A DNA stretch of 57,467 nt from Streptomyces sp. DH24 (GTDB lineage: Bacteria; Actinomycetota; Actinomycetes; Streptomycetales; Streptomycetaceae), in contig NZ_JARVKW010000041.1 of the NCBI RefSeq assembly GCF_029813775.1, positions 1 through 57,467 on the forward strand. Direction: 5' to 3'. The notes under the pieces were generated by a model. It searched no databases and was not told where the DNA came from. It worked only from the letters and a program-made list of their open reading frames with translations. Within the stretch, counting starts at the first letter, position 1. Each line of letters begins with the position of its first letter. A program made the translations under genes and the position numbers. Positions 33,515-42,829 of this stretch are shown piece after piece.

Positions 33515-36487
33515 GTGAGCAGCGATCGGGACGGGAACCGCGGGGGCTGGGCAACACCCGGCGATGACCAGCCCGACGTGGAATCGGCCGTGGAGGCGAC
33601 CGGAGAGTTCACCATCGACTACGCGCCACCGGCCTGGTACACGCAGAACACCTCCGGGGGTTCGGCGTCGTCCGGCACCCCCGCGCCGCCTCCCGCCGCG
33701 CCCGCGCCTCCCGCGCCGGACGAGCCGGTGGCCCCGCCGCCGGCCACTCCCGACTCCCCGCCTCCGCCGCCGCAGGCCGCCACGCCGGTGGACGCCGCGA
33801 GCACGCCTGCGGCCCCTCCCGCACCGCAGGCGCCCGTCACTCCCCCGTCGCCCACCGCCCCCTACGCCCCGCCTCCGCCGCCCGTGGGCGGTCCGGTCGC
33901 GGTGCCGGGGCTTCCGGTCGGCAGCGGGTTCGAGCCGCAGGCGCCCGTCCGGCCCGGGTTCGAGGGTGCCGGTGCCCCAGGGGCGCCGGGCACGTCCGCC
34001 ACCGCGGCCTCCGAGTCGGGCAGCGGTGACCTGGAGAGCGGCGCGACCATGCGGTTCTCCGCCGGCGCGCTGAAGCGGGAGATCGCCGAGCGCGCCGCCG
34101 AGGCCGGGGCGCGGCCGGGGTCCACCGACAGCACGGACGACGTGGCCGCCTCCGGCACGGCCGCCGGAGGAGACACGTCCCACGACGACTCCGGCGTCGG
34201 CGACAGTCGCGTCGACGACCGCCGGGACGACGACGCCCCGCTCGGTGCGGTGTTCGGCAGCGACGCGTCGTTCGGCGGCGCGGGCGATGCCGGCCCGACC
34301 GCGGAGAGCGACGCCCAGGACGCCACGGATGTCACGGGCGCCACGGACACCGCCGACACCTCGGACACCGCGGACACCGCGGACACCCGGGATCAGAACT
34401 CCGAGACCGACACCGCCACCGACACGCCTCCCGCCGCTCCGGAGGCCGACACCGACGCCGGCGACGACGCCAAGTCCACCGCGTCCCCCTCCTCCGACGC
34501 CGGCGAGGCCGTCGACCCCGACGACCAGGCCCCCGCCGAAGCTCCCCGGGACGCCGCCCCTTCGGCATCCGCCCCCTCGGCGCCCGTCCCGCCCGCGCCG
34601 GACGCCGTGCCGCCTCTGCCGCCCTCCTACCAGCCCGCAGCGCCCGCGCCCGGGGGTCAGTGGCCGGCGCAGCCCCAGGCCCCGCAGGCCGGTGGGTACG
34701 GGTTCCCGCAGCCGCCCGCCCAGCAGGACCAGGCGCAGGCCGGGCAGCCCGGCGTGCCTCCGCAGGGGCAGTCGGCCGCTCCGGCGCAGCCCGCCTACCA
34801 GCCGCAGGCTCCGCAGCCCGCGCCCGCCGCGTGGCAGAACCCGCCCGCCGCACCGCCGACGGCTCCTGCCACCGCCCCGCAGGCGGGGTACGGCTTCCCG
34901 CAGCCCGGCGCCCCCGGCAGCCCCGACCCGCAAGGCGGCTACGGCTTCCCCCAGCCGGGCGGTCCCGGCACTCCCGGCACTCCCGACCCCCAGGCCGGCT
35001 ACGGCTTCCCCCACCCCACCCCGCAGGCCGGCGGCTACGGCTTCCCGCAGCCCCCCGCCCAGCCGGGGCAGCCGGGGCAGCCGGGACCCGGCCACGGTCA
35101 GCCCGGTATCCCCCCGCAGGCCCAGCCCCAGGGCCCCCAGAGCCCGCAGCCGGGGCAGCCCGGCCGGCCGCCGCACGCCGGGCACGGGCAGCCGGGTCAG
35201 CCCCCGCAGCCGCCCGTCGACCCCCGGACCGGTGCCGCCTGGCCGCAGGCCGTCCAGCACGACCAGCGGCAGCCGACCAACCCCGGTGCCGCGCCGCTCG
35301 GTTACACCGCCGCGGTCGAGCTGTCGTCCGACCGGCTGCTCAACAACAAGAAGCAGAAGGCGAAGAGCAGCCGCCCGGCGGCCGGTGGTTCGCGGTTCAA
35401 GCTGGGCGGCAAGAAGGAGGAGGCCGAGCGGCTGCGGAAGCTGGAGCTGATCCGCACACCGGTGCTGTCCTGCTACCGCATCGCCGTCATCAGCCTCAAG
35501 GGCGGCGTCGGCAAGACGACCACGACCACGGCCCTCGGCTCCACCCTCGCCAGCGAGCGGCAGGACAAGATCCTGGCGATCGACGCCAACCCGGACGCCG
35601 GCACGCTCGGCCGCCGGGTGCGGCGCGAGACCGGGGCCACCATCCGTGACCTCGTCCAGGCGATCCCGTACCTCAACTCGTACATGGACATCCGGCGGTT
35701 CACCTCGCAGGCGGCCTCCGGGCTGGAGATCATCGCCAACGACGTCGACCCGGCCGTCTCGACGACCTTCAACGACGAGGACTACCGGCGCGCGATCGAC
35801 GTGCTCGGCAAGCAGTACCCGATCATCCTCACCGACTCGGGCACGGGTCTGCTCTACAGCGCCATGCGCGGTGTGCTGGACCTCGCCGACCAGCTCATCA
35901 TCATCTCCACCCCGTCCGTGGACGGTGCCTCCAGCGCCAGTACGACGCTGGACTGGCTGTCCGCGCACGGGTACGCCGATCTCGTCTCGCGCTCCCTCAC
36001 CGTCATCTCCGGGGTCCGCGAGACCGGCAAGATGATCAAGGTGGAGGACATCGTGTCCCACTTCGAGACGCGCTGCCGCGGCGTGGTCGTCGTCCCCTTC
36101 GACGAGCATCTGGCCGCGGGCGCCGAGGTCGACCTGGACATGATGCGGCCGAAGGTGCGGGAGGCGTACTTCAACCTCGCGGCGATGGTCGCCGAGGACT
36201 TCGTCCGCCACCAGCAGGCCCACGGTCTGTGGACCTCCGACGGCAACCCGCCGCCGGTCGCGGCCCCGCCCATGCCGGGCGGGCAGTACCCCGGCCAGCC
36301 CGCGCCGGGTCAGCCGTACGGCGGTCCGCAGCAGGCCCCGGGCGGGCCTGGACCGTATGCCCAGCCGGGCGGTTACCCCCAGCCCGGGCACCCCGGCCAG
36401 CAGCCCTACCCGGGCCAGCCGCAGCCGGGGCAGCCCTACGGCCGGCCGTACCAGCCCCAGCCCGGCCAGAACCCGCCGTCCCAGTAG
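33515..36487 (+). CDS. Proline-rich ParA/MinD-like ATPase of the ESX locus (EspI/SCO5717-like)
   Basis: 990 aa in three parts. Residues 1–~600 are disordered and Pro/Ala/Gln-rich, with an acidic Thr-Asp stretch and repeated YGFPQP words. Residues ~650–905 are a deviant Walker P-loop ATPase of the ParA/MinD class with KGGVGKTT at 662–669. A second Pro/Gly/Gln tail (GQPYGG, PGQPYG) closes the protein. This matches the layout of mycobacterial EspI and the Streptomyces family I recall as 'SCO5717 family growth-regulating ATPase'. It probably acts in the cytoplasm, coupling ESX activity to growth or nucleotide state. The GTG at 33515 follows AGGAGG. A terminator follows. Confidence 0.9.
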   Translation: MSSDRDGNRGGWATPGDDQPDVESAVEATGEFTIDYAPPAWYTQNTSGGSASSGTPAPPPAAPAPPAPDEPVAPPPATPDSPPPPPQAATPVDAASTPAAPPAPQAPVTPPSPTAPYAPPPPPVGGPVAVPGLPVGSGFEPQAPVRPGFEGAGAPGAPGTSATAASESGSGDLESGATMRFSAGALKREIAERAAEAGARPGSTDSTDDVAASGTAAGGDTSHDDSGVGDSRVDDRRDDDAPLGAVFGSDASFGGAGDAGPTAESDAQDATDVTGATDTADTSDTADTADTRDQNSETDTATDTPPAAPEADTDAGDDAKSTASPSSDAGEAVDPDDQAPAEAPRDAAPSASAPSAPVPPAPDAVPPLPPSYQPAAPAPGGQWPAQPQAPQAGGYGFPQPPAQQDQAQAGQPGVPPQGQSAAPAQPAYQPQAPQPAPAAWQNPPAAPPTAPATAPQAGYGFPQPGAPGSPDPQGGYGFPQPGGPGTPGTPDPQAGYGFPHPTPQAGGYGFPQPPAQPGQPGQPGPGHGQPGIPPQAQPQGPQSPQPGQPGRPPHAGHGQPGQPPQPPVDPRTGAAWPQAVQHDQRQPTNPGAAPLGYTAAVELSSDRLLNNKKQKAKSSRPAAGGSRFKLGGKKEEAERLRKLELIRTPVLSCYRIAVISLKGGVGKTTTTTALGSTLASERQDKILAIDANPDAGTLGRRVRRETGATIRDLVQAIPYLNSYMDIRRFTSQAASGLEIIANDVDPAVSTTFNDEDYRRAIDVLGKQYPIILTDSGTGLLYSAMRGVLDLADQLIIISTPSVDGASSASTTLDWLSAHGYADLVSRSLTVISGVRETGKMIKVEDIVSHFETRCRGVVVVPFDEHLAAGAEVDLDMMRPKVREAYFNLAAMVAEDFVRHQQAHGLWTSDGNPPPVAAPPMPGGQYPGQPAPGQPYGGPQQAPGGPGPYAQPGGYPQPGHPGQQPYPGQPQPGQPYGRPYQPQPGQNPPSQ

Positions 36488-36525
36488 CCCCGGTCACCCG
36501 TACAGCCGTAACCAACGCACACAAA

Positions 36526-36558
36526 AAGGCCCGCGCCGATCCCCTCGGCGCGGGCCTT
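36526..36558. terminator. Terminator at the end of the ESX locus
   Basis: AAGGCCCGCGCCGA/TCGGCGCGGGCCTT 14-bp perfect stem with a 5-base loop, preceded by a run of A and placed 38 bases after the ATPase stop. Confidence 0.8.
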
Positions 36559-36736
36559 CGCGCATCCCGCCCCCGTCCCGGGCGCACACCGGGCACCCAC
36601 CGGGCTCGCACCGGGCGCACCGTGCCCGAAACCGGCGCCAGCCCCTGGCCAGGCCACCTTCAGTGGTCTCGACCAATGGGCCCCGAAATGCTCGTCAATT
36701 CGTTATTTCCGCAGGCCACATGGGGTTCACCTGCCG

Positions 36737-36766
36737 TTGACGCATGCAGATACTCGCTGATAGACA
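36737..36766 (+). promoter_or_regulatory. Predicted vegetative promoter of the oligopeptide transporter operon
   Basis: TTGACG (36737–36742) and TAGACA (36761–36766) are 18 bases apart, the best -35/-10 pair in the window. Start expected near 36773, with a ~68-base leader. The gap 36559–36736 has only GC-rich CCGGGC-type short repeats. Confidence 0.65.
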
Positions 36767-36840
36767 ACCTCATCTACCTGATCAACCCGTCCGCTCAACC
36801 CTCCTTCCCGTGCGAGCCATGACGCGAGGTCACCGACGCA

Positions 36841-38721
36841 ATGGACAAGAACGACCAGTACGGCAGAGGGCGTCCGCGCCCGCAGTCTCGTAATCTTCCG
36901 CGCCGCTTCCGGCTCGTGGCGGCGGCCGGTGCGGCCGCGCTCGCCCTGACCGCCGGTCTCGCGACCCCGCTCAACCCGGCGCCGCAGCAGGCCGAGGCGG
37001 CCGACGACGGCAAGAAGGTGCTCACCGTCGCCGTGGCGCAGAGCGTCGACTCGCTCAGCCCGTTCCTGGCCGTGCGGCTGCTCAGTACGAGCATCCACCG
37101 GCTGACGTACGAGTACCTGACGAACTACGACCCCAAGGACAACCACGTCATCCCGGGTCTGGCCACCAAGTGGGAGTCGTCCCCGGACAAGCTGACCTGG
37201 ACGTACACCATCCGGGACAACTCCAAGTGGTCCGACGGCAAGCAGGCCACCGCCGAGGACGCGGCGTGGACGTTCAACACGATGATGACCGACGAGGGCG
37301 CCGCGACCGCCAACGGCAGCTTCGTCGGGAACTTCAAGAAGGTCACCGCGCCCAGCCCCACCAAGCTGGTCATCGAGCTGAAGAAGCCGCAGGCCACCAT
37401 GACGGCGCTGGACGTGCCGATCGTGCCCAAGCACGTGTGGGAGAAGGTCGACGACTTCTCGAAGTTCAACAACGACAAGGACTTCCCGATCGTCGGGAAC
37501 GGGCCGTTCGTGCTCACCGGCTACAAGGCCGACAGCTATGTGCGTCTCAAGGCCAACAAGGACTTCTGGCGCGGCACGCCGAAGTTCGACGAACTGGTCT
37601 TCCGCTACTACAAGGACCAGGACGCCGCCGTGTCCGCCCTGCGCAAGGGTGAGGTGTCCTTCGTCGCCGGTTCGCCGTCCCTGACGCCCGCCCAGGCCGC
37701 CTCGCTCAAGGGCGAGAAGAACATCAAGGTCAACGACGCCCCCGGCCGGCGTTTCTACGCGCTGGCCACCAACCCGGGCGCGAAGGCGAAGAACGGCGAG
37801 AAGTTCGGCGACGGGCACCCCTCGCTGCTGGACCAGCGGGTCAGGAACGCGCTGTTCATGGCGGTCGACCGCAAGACCGTCATCGACAAGGTGTTCCAGG
37901 GCCACGCCGTCGAGGGCGCCGGGTACATCCCGCCGCGCTTCTCGCAGTACTTCTGGGAGCCGTCCGCCGAGCAGGAGCTGGCGTACGACCCGGCCAAGGC
38001 CGCGAAGCTGCTCGACGAGGCCGGCTACAAGAAGAACGGTGACGGCAAGCGCGTCGGCAAGGACGGCAAGCCGATCAACTACCGCATCCTGTGCCACGCC
38101 ACGGACCCGAACGACAAGGCGATCGGCAAGTACCTCGAGGAGTGGTGGGGCGACCTCGGCATCGGCGTCACGCTCAACTGCCTGGACAACGTGACCGATC
38201 CGTGGCTGGCCGGAAAGTACGACCTGGCCTTCGACGGCTGGTCGGTCAACCCCGACCCGGACTTCGTGATGTCCATCCACACCTGCGCGGCGCTCCCGGC
38301 GACGCCCAAGGACACCGGCGCGACGGACAACTTCATCTGCGACAAGAAGTACGACGAGCTCTACGCGAAGCAGCTCGCCGAATACGATCCGGCCAAACGG
38401 GCGGACATCATCAAGCAGATGGAGTCGCGGCTGTACGACCTCGGGTACATGAACGTCATGGCGTACCCGAACGCGGTCGAGGCCTACCGGACGGACCAGA
38501 TCAAGTCGATCACCACCATGCCGGCCAAGGCGGGCAACATCTACGGCCAGGACGGCTACTGGAGCTGGTGGTCGGCGGTTCCGGCGGACTCCGGCGACTC
38601 GTCTGACGACTCGTCCTCGACCGGGGTCGTGGTCGGGATCGTGGCGGGTGTCGTCGTCCTCGCGGGGCTCGGCGTGTTCGTCGCGATGCGCCGCCGGTCC
38701 ACCGCCGAGGACCGCGAGTAG
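36841..38721 (+). CDS. ABC transporter peptide-binding protein with C-terminal membrane anchor
   Basis: A 626-aa family-5 extracellular solute-binding protein (SBP_bac_5), which captures oligopeptides or similar solutes for the downstream permease. Family features include LTVAVAQSVDSLSPF near the mature N-terminus, DNSKWSDGKQATAEDAAWTF and YDLAFDGWSVNPDPD. The N-terminus is a basic, hydrophobic signal peptide ending near AEAADD, with no lipobox cysteine. Instead there is a Ser/Asp linker and a C-terminal transmembrane helix (GVVVGIVAGVVVLAGLGVFVAM) followed by MRRRS, an unusual anchoring mode. GAGG lies 11 bases before the ATG. First gene of a five-gene operon. Confidence 0.93.
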   Translation: MDKNDQYGRGRPRPQSRNLPRRFRLVAAAGAAALALTAGLATPLNPAPQQAEAADDGKKVLTVAVAQSVDSLSPFLAVRLLSTSIHRLTYEYLTNYDPKDNHVIPGLATKWESSPDKLTWTYTIRDNSKWSDGKQATAEDAAWTFNTMMTDEGAATANGSFVGNFKKVTAPSPTKLVIELKKPQATMTALDVPIVPKHVWEKVDDFSKFNNDKDFPIVGNGPFVLTGYKADSYVRLKANKDFWRGTPKFDELVFRYYKDQDAAVSALRKGEVSFVAGSPSLTPAQAASLKGEKNIKVNDAPGRRFYALATNPGAKAKNGEKFGDGHPSLLDQRVRNALFMAVDRKTVIDKVFQGHAVEGAGYIPPRFSQYFWEPSAEQELAYDPAKAAKLLDEAGYKKNGDGKRVGKDGKPINYRILCHATDPNDKAIGKYLEEWWGDLGIGVTLNCLDNVTDPWLAGKYDLAFDGWSVNPDPDFVMSIHTCAALPATPKDTGATDNFICDKKYDELYAKQLAEYDPAKRADIIKQMESRLYDLGYMNVMAYPNAVEAYRTDQIKSITTMPAKAGNIYGQDGYWSWWSAVPADSGDSSDDSSSTGVVVGIVAGVVVLAGLGVFVAMRRRSTAEDRE

Positions 38722-38782
38722 ACCGGGCAGGCGCCCCGCGGCGCTCCGCGCACTCCCGAACCGACCAGGCGATTGAGTACAC

Positions 38783-39850
38783 ATGACCGCTGACGCAACA
38801 CCCGCGCTGGTCGAGGAGACCGCCGGTCCGGCCGAGGCCGGGCCGGCGGCCCGCGGGCCACGGGCGTGCACCACCACCGCGTATCTGCGGTACGTGGCGG
38901 GCAAGGTGGCCGGAGCGGCCGTCTCCCTGCTCGCCGTCCTCGTCACCAGCTTCTTCCTGTTCCGGCTGATCCCGGGCGACCCGGTCAAGCACATGACCGG
39001 CGGCCGTCAGGTGTCGGCCGAGCAACTGGCCGCCTACCGCAAGGAGTTCGGGCTCGACCTGCCGCTGTGGCAGCAGTTCACCGACTACTGCGGCAAGGCG
39101 CTCACCGGCGATCTCGGCACGTCGTACCAGTTCCGGGCGCCGGTCATCGACAAGATCACCGAGGCGCTGCCGAACACGCTGCTGCTGACCGGCACCGCCT
39201 TCGTCCTGTACACGCTGCTCGGCATCTTCCTCGGCACGCGTTCGGCGTGGCGGCACGGCAGGACCGGCGACCGCGTCAACACCGGTCTGGCGCTGACGCT
39301 GTACTCCATCCCGTCGTTCTGGCTGGGACTGCTGCTGATCATCGTGCTGTCGGTGGGCATCGGCCCGCTCCCGGGGCTGTTCCCGACCGGCGGCATGGAG
39401 TCGGGCGGCGAGGAGGGCTTCGCCTACGTCCTGGACGTCGCGCACCATCTGGTCCTGCCCGTGCTGACGCTGGTGGCCGTCGAGTACGGGCAGACGCTGC
39501 TCGTGACGCGCTCGGCGCTGCTGGACGAGATGGGCAGCGACTATCTGACGACCGCGCGCGCCAAGGGGCTGCGCGACGACCAGGTGCGGCGCCGGCACGC
39601 GGTGCCCAACGCGCTGCTGCCGACCGTCACGCTGATCTTCATCAACCTCGGCCGGACCGTGGCGGGCGTCATCCTGGTGGAGACCGTGTTCTCCTGGCCG
39701 GGTCTGGGCGGGCTGTTCTACCAGGCGCTGAGCGTGCCCGATCTGCCGCTGGTGCAGGGCCTGTTCTTCGTGTTCGCCGCCGCGGTGATCGTGATGAACA
39801 CGCTCGCCGACCTGATCTATCCGCTGCTCGACCCCCGGGTGGGCCGATGA
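38783..39850 (+). CDS. ABC transporter permease, DppB/OppB type
   Basis: A 355-aa inner-membrane permease of a dipeptide/oligopeptide importer. Six hydrophobic segments are seen, the first (AVSLLAVLVTSFFLFRLIPGDP) carrying the family's RLIPGDP word. The EAA coupling loop (DYLTTARAKGLRDDQVRRRHAVPNAL) contacts the ATPases. The terminal TGA overlaps the next ATG by four bases. Confidence 0.95.
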   Translation: MTADATPALVEETAGPAEAGPAARGPRACTTTAYLRYVAGKVAGAAVSLLAVLVTSFFLFRLIPGDPVKHMTGGRQVSAEQLAAYRKEFGLDLPLWQQFTDYCGKALTGDLGTSYQFRAPVIDKITEALPNTLLLTGTAFVLYTLLGIFLGTRSAWRHGRTGDRVNTGLALTLYSIPSFWLGLLLIIVLSVGIGPLPGLFPTGGMESGGEEGFAYVLDVAHHLVLPVLTLVAVEYGQTLLVTRSALLDEMGSDYLTTARAKGLRDDQVRRRHAVPNALLPTVTLIFINLGRTVAGVILVETVFSWPGLGGLFYQALSVPDLPLVQGLFFVFAAAVIVMNTLADLIYPLLDPRVGR

Positions 39851-40773
39851 CGACCGAGACCTCAGCCACCGGAAAGGCCCCCGCGAGTCCGCGCGCGCTC
39901 GCCCGGCAGCGGCGCCGCGCCTCCGTGGCCCGCTTCTGGCGGCAGTACCGCACGCACCGGGCGGGCGTGGCCGGCCTGGTGGCGCTCGCGCTGTTCGCGC
40001 TGCTGGCGCTGGCCGCGCCGCTGCTGGTCGGCTCCGACGTGAGCAACGTGACCGACGCGCCGGGCAGCCCGTTGCAGAGCCCCAGCGGTGAATTCCCGCT
40101 CGGCACCGACCAGTTCGGCCGCGACCTGCTGGGCCTGGTGGTGTGGGGCTCGCGCGTCTCGCTGCTGGTGGGACTGCTCGCCGCCGTACTGTCGGTGGCG
40201 ATCGGCACGCTGATCGGTGTCACGGCCGGCCACTTCCGCGGCTGGTACGCGACGGTGATGATGCGGATCACCGACTGGTTCCTCGTGATGCCGACGCTGG
40301 TCCTGGCGATCGCGCTGGCCACCGTGATGTCCCGTTCGCTGACCACGATCGTCGTGGCGATCGGCGTGACCACCTGGCCGACCACGGCCCGGCTGGTCCG
40401 CGCGCAGACGCTGGCGGTGGAGACCCGGCCGTACATCGAACGGGCGAAGGCGCTGGGCGGCGGCCACTGGCACATCATGTCCCGGCACGTGCTGCCGAAC
40501 GTGATGCCGCTGGTGCTGGCCCAGACGACCCTGATCATCTCCTCGGCCATCCTCGCCGAGGCCACGCTCGCCTTCCTCGGCCTCGGCGACCCGACGGTCG
40601 TCTCCTGGGGCGGTCTGCTCCAGGACGCGCGGGAGGCGGGCGCGGTCAGTGCCGGTCACTGGTGGTACCTGGTGCCGCCGGGCATCGCCATCGCGGTGGT
40701 GGCGCTGGCGTTCACGCTGTGCGGCCGGGCCGTGGAGTCGGTCCTCAACCCGAGGCTGGGGGTGTCCCGTTGA
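39847..40773 (+). CDS. ABC transporter permease, DppC/OppC type
   Basis: A 308-aa second permease subunit. The N-terminal helix (AGVAGLVALALFALLALAAPL) and PLGTDQFGRDLLGLVVWGSRVSL are the DppC signatures; the EAA loop is YIERAKALGGGHWHIMSRHVLPN. The start is ATG at 39847, overlapping dppB-type upstream; its stop overlaps the TTG of the next gene. Confidence 0.95.
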   Translation: MTTETSATGKAPASPRALARQRRRASVARFWRQYRTHRAGVAGLVALALFALLALAAPLLVGSDVSNVTDAPGSPLQSPSGEFPLGTDQFGRDLLGLVVWGSRVSLLVGLLAAVLSVAIGTLIGVTAGHFRGWYATVMMRITDWFLVMPTLVLAIALATVMSRSLTTIVVAIGVTTWPTTARLVRAQTLAVETRPYIERAKALGGGHWHIMSRHVLPNVMPLVLAQTTLIISSAILAEATLAFLGLGDPTVVSWGGLLQDAREAGAVSAGHWWYLVPPGIAIAVVALAFTLCGRAVESVLNPRLGVSR

Positions 40774-41771
40774 GTCTGCTCGACGTCAGGGACCTGACGG
40801 TGACGTACGCCGGCGGGGCCGCGGCCGTGCGCGGTGTGAACCTGCGCCTGGACGCGGGCCAGAAGCTCGGCCTGGCCGGCGAGTCCGGCTGCGGCAAGTC
40901 CACGCTGGCGCTGGCCCTGCTGCGGCTGCTGCCGCCCGGGGCGCGGGCCACCGGGGAGATCCTGCTCGACGGCGAGGACGTGCTGGCCATGAAGTGGGGC
41001 CGGGTGCGCGCGGTCCGCTGGGCCGGGGCGTCCATCGTCTTCCAGGGCGCGATGCACTCCCTCAACGCCGTGCACCGCATCGGCGACCAGATCGCCGAGC
41101 CGATCCTGCTGCACCGCAAGGCCACCCCGGCCGGCGCGAAGCAGCGGACCGGCGAGCTGCTGGAGCAGGTCGGCCTGCCGGCGGCGCGGGCGAACGCCTA
41201 CCCGCACGAGCTGTCCGGCGGTCAGCGCCAGCGCGTCATGATCGCGATGGCGCTGGCCTGCGACCCGCGGCTGGTGATCGCCGACGAGCCGACCACCGCG
41301 CTCGACGTGATGATCCAGGCGCAGATCCTCCGGCTGATCGAACAGCTCGTCGCCGAGCAGGACGTGGGCCTCGTCATGATCAGCCACGACCTGGCGGTCC
41401 TCGCGGACACCTGCGACCGGCTCGCCGTGATGTACGCGGGCCGGATCGTCGAGGAGGGCCCCGCCCAGCAGGTCTACGAGGACGCCCGGCACCCGTACGC
41501 CAAGGCGCTGTCGGCCGCGGTCCCGAGGATCGGCGACCCGGCCTCCCGGTTCGCGCCGCAGGGCCTCGCCGGTGATCCGCCCGACCCGGCGGCGCTGCCG
41601 TCCGGCTGCACGTTCCACCCGCGCTGCCCGGCGGCCCTCGACTCCTGCACGCGGGAGGACCAGGCGCTGCGGCCGGCCGGAGAGGACCGGCGGGCGGCCT
41701 GCGTCCACGTGACGGCGGACGGGCCCGCGGCACAGGGGCCCCTTGAGGAAGCGAGGCGCAGCACGCCATGA
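40770..41771 (+). CDS. ABC transporter ATP-binding protein, DppD/OppD type
   Basis: A 333-aa ATPase with Walker A GESGCGKST, signature LSGGQRQRV, Walker B LVIADEPTTALD and the C-terminal oligopeptide-transporter extension with conserved cysteines (GCTFHPRCPAALDSC). In some DppD homologues these cysteines bind an Fe-S cluster. The start is TTG at 40770 (SLLDVRDLTV), four-base overlap with the permease; a longer open frame to 40143 is a shadow. Confidence 0.95.
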   Translation: MSLLDVRDLTVTYAGGAAAVRGVNLRLDAGQKLGLAGESGCGKSTLALALLRLLPPGARATGEILLDGEDVLAMKWGRVRAVRWAGASIVFQGAMHSLNAVHRIGDQIAEPILLHRKATPAGAKQRTGELLEQVGLPAARANAYPHELSGGQRQRVMIAMALACDPRLVIADEPTTALDVMIQAQILRLIEQLVAEQDVGLVMISHDLAVLADTCDRLAVMYAGRIVEEGPAQQVYEDARHPYAKALSAAVPRIGDPASRFAPQGLAGDPPDPAALPSGCTFHPRCPAALDSCTREDQALRPAGEDRRAACVHVTADGPAAQGPLEEARRSTP

Positions 41772-42787
41772 CCACGTCCCCCGCGGTTCCCGAGACCTCC
41801 GAGGCCACCGGCGCTCCCCTGCTGAGCGCCCGGGACCTGCACATCACGTTCCCCGGCCGGCACGGCGCGGCCCGCGCCCGCGCGGTCGACGGCGTGGACC
41901 TCGACATCCGGCCCGGTGAGATCGTCGCCCTGGTCGGCGAGTCCGGCTGCGGCAAGACGACCCTCGCGCGCAGCCTGCTGGGCCTGGTCCGGCCGACGTC
42001 GGGCGAGGTCACCTTCGACGGCCGTCCGCTGGACTACGCGGGCCGGGCCCTGAAGGCGTACCGCAAGCGCGTGCAGTTGGTGCTGCAGGACCCGAGCGGC
42101 TCGCTCAACCCCCGGCACACGGTGTACGACGCGGTCGCCGAGGGGCTGCGCATCCACGGCTACGGCGGTAACGAGCAGGAGGCCGTGGCGCGGGCGCTGT
42201 CCCGGGCGGGGCTGCGTCCGCCGGAGCGGTTCTTCCTGCGCTATCCGCACGAGTTGTCCGGCGGGCAGCGGCAGCGCGTCGTCATCGCGGGCGCGCTCGT
42301 CCTGGAGCCCGAACTCCTCGTCGCCGACGAGCCGGTGGCCTCCCTGGACGCCTCGGTCCGGGGTGAGATCCTGGCCCTGCTGCTGCGGCTGCGCACCGAG
42401 CTGGGCCTGTCGGCGCTGGTCGTCACGCACGACCTGGGGCTGGCGTGGAACATCGCCGACCGGGTGGCCGTGATGTACCTGGGCCGGATCGTGGAGACCG
42501 GTGACGTGGAGCGGGTCCTGACGGCGCCCCGGCACCCGTACACGCGGGCTTTGCTGTCGGTGCTGCCGGAGGCGCCGGGCGACCCGGTCGTCCTCACCGG
42601 CGAACCCCCGGACCCGTCCCGCGTACCGGGCGGCTGCCGCTTCCACGTGCGCTGCCAGGTCCTGGCGAGCGGCGAGGCGGAACGCGCGGGGGTGGCGGAC
42701 GCCTGCCGGGGCATCGACCCGGAGGTGCTCGCCGGGAGCGGGCCGGCTCAGGCGGCCTGCCACTGGGCCCGGGCGACGAAGACCTGA
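41768..42787 (+). CDS. ABC transporter ATP-binding protein, DppF/OppF type
   Basis: A 339-aa second ATPase with Walker A GESGCGKTT, the QDPSGSLNPRHTV segment typical of DppF, signature LSGGQRQRV and Walker B LVADEPVASLD. The C-terminal GGCRFHVRCQ is a degenerate version of the cysteine motif. It overlaps the previous gene by ATGA and ends the operon before a palindrome. Confidence 0.95.
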   Translation: MTTSPAVPETSEATGAPLLSARDLHITFPGRHGAARARAVDGVDLDIRPGEIVALVGESGCGKTTLARSLLGLVRPTSGEVTFDGRPLDYAGRALKAYRKRVQLVLQDPSGSLNPRHTVYDAVAEGLRIHGYGGNEQEAVARALSRAGLRPPERFFLRYPHELSGGQRQRVVIAGALVLEPELLVADEPVASLDASVRGEILALLLRLRTELGLSALVVTHDLGLAWNIADRVAVMYLGRIVETGDVERVLTAPRHPYTRALLSVLPEAPGDPVVLTGEPPDPSRVPGGCRFHVRCQVLASGEAERAGVADACRGIDPEVLAGSGPAQAACHWARATKT

Positions 42788-42791
42788 GCCC

Positions 42792-42822
42792 GGCCGGTCG
42801 ACCGGCCGACGGGCCGGCCGGG
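42792..42822. terminator. Convergent terminator (dpp-type operon / ribF)
   Basis: The palindrome GGCCGGTCGACCGGCC (42792–42807) with a following GGGCCGGCCGGG lies in the 42-base gap between convergent genes. Confidence 0.55.
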
Positions 42823-42829
42823 GCGGCGG

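Noticed and set aside
33104..36391. 1095-codon open frame on the minus strand opposite the ParA-like ATPase gene
   Set aside because: A shadow of the GC-rich proline-coding gene; its translation is Gly/Arg low-complexity with no domain, whereas the plus strand has a P-loop ATPase.
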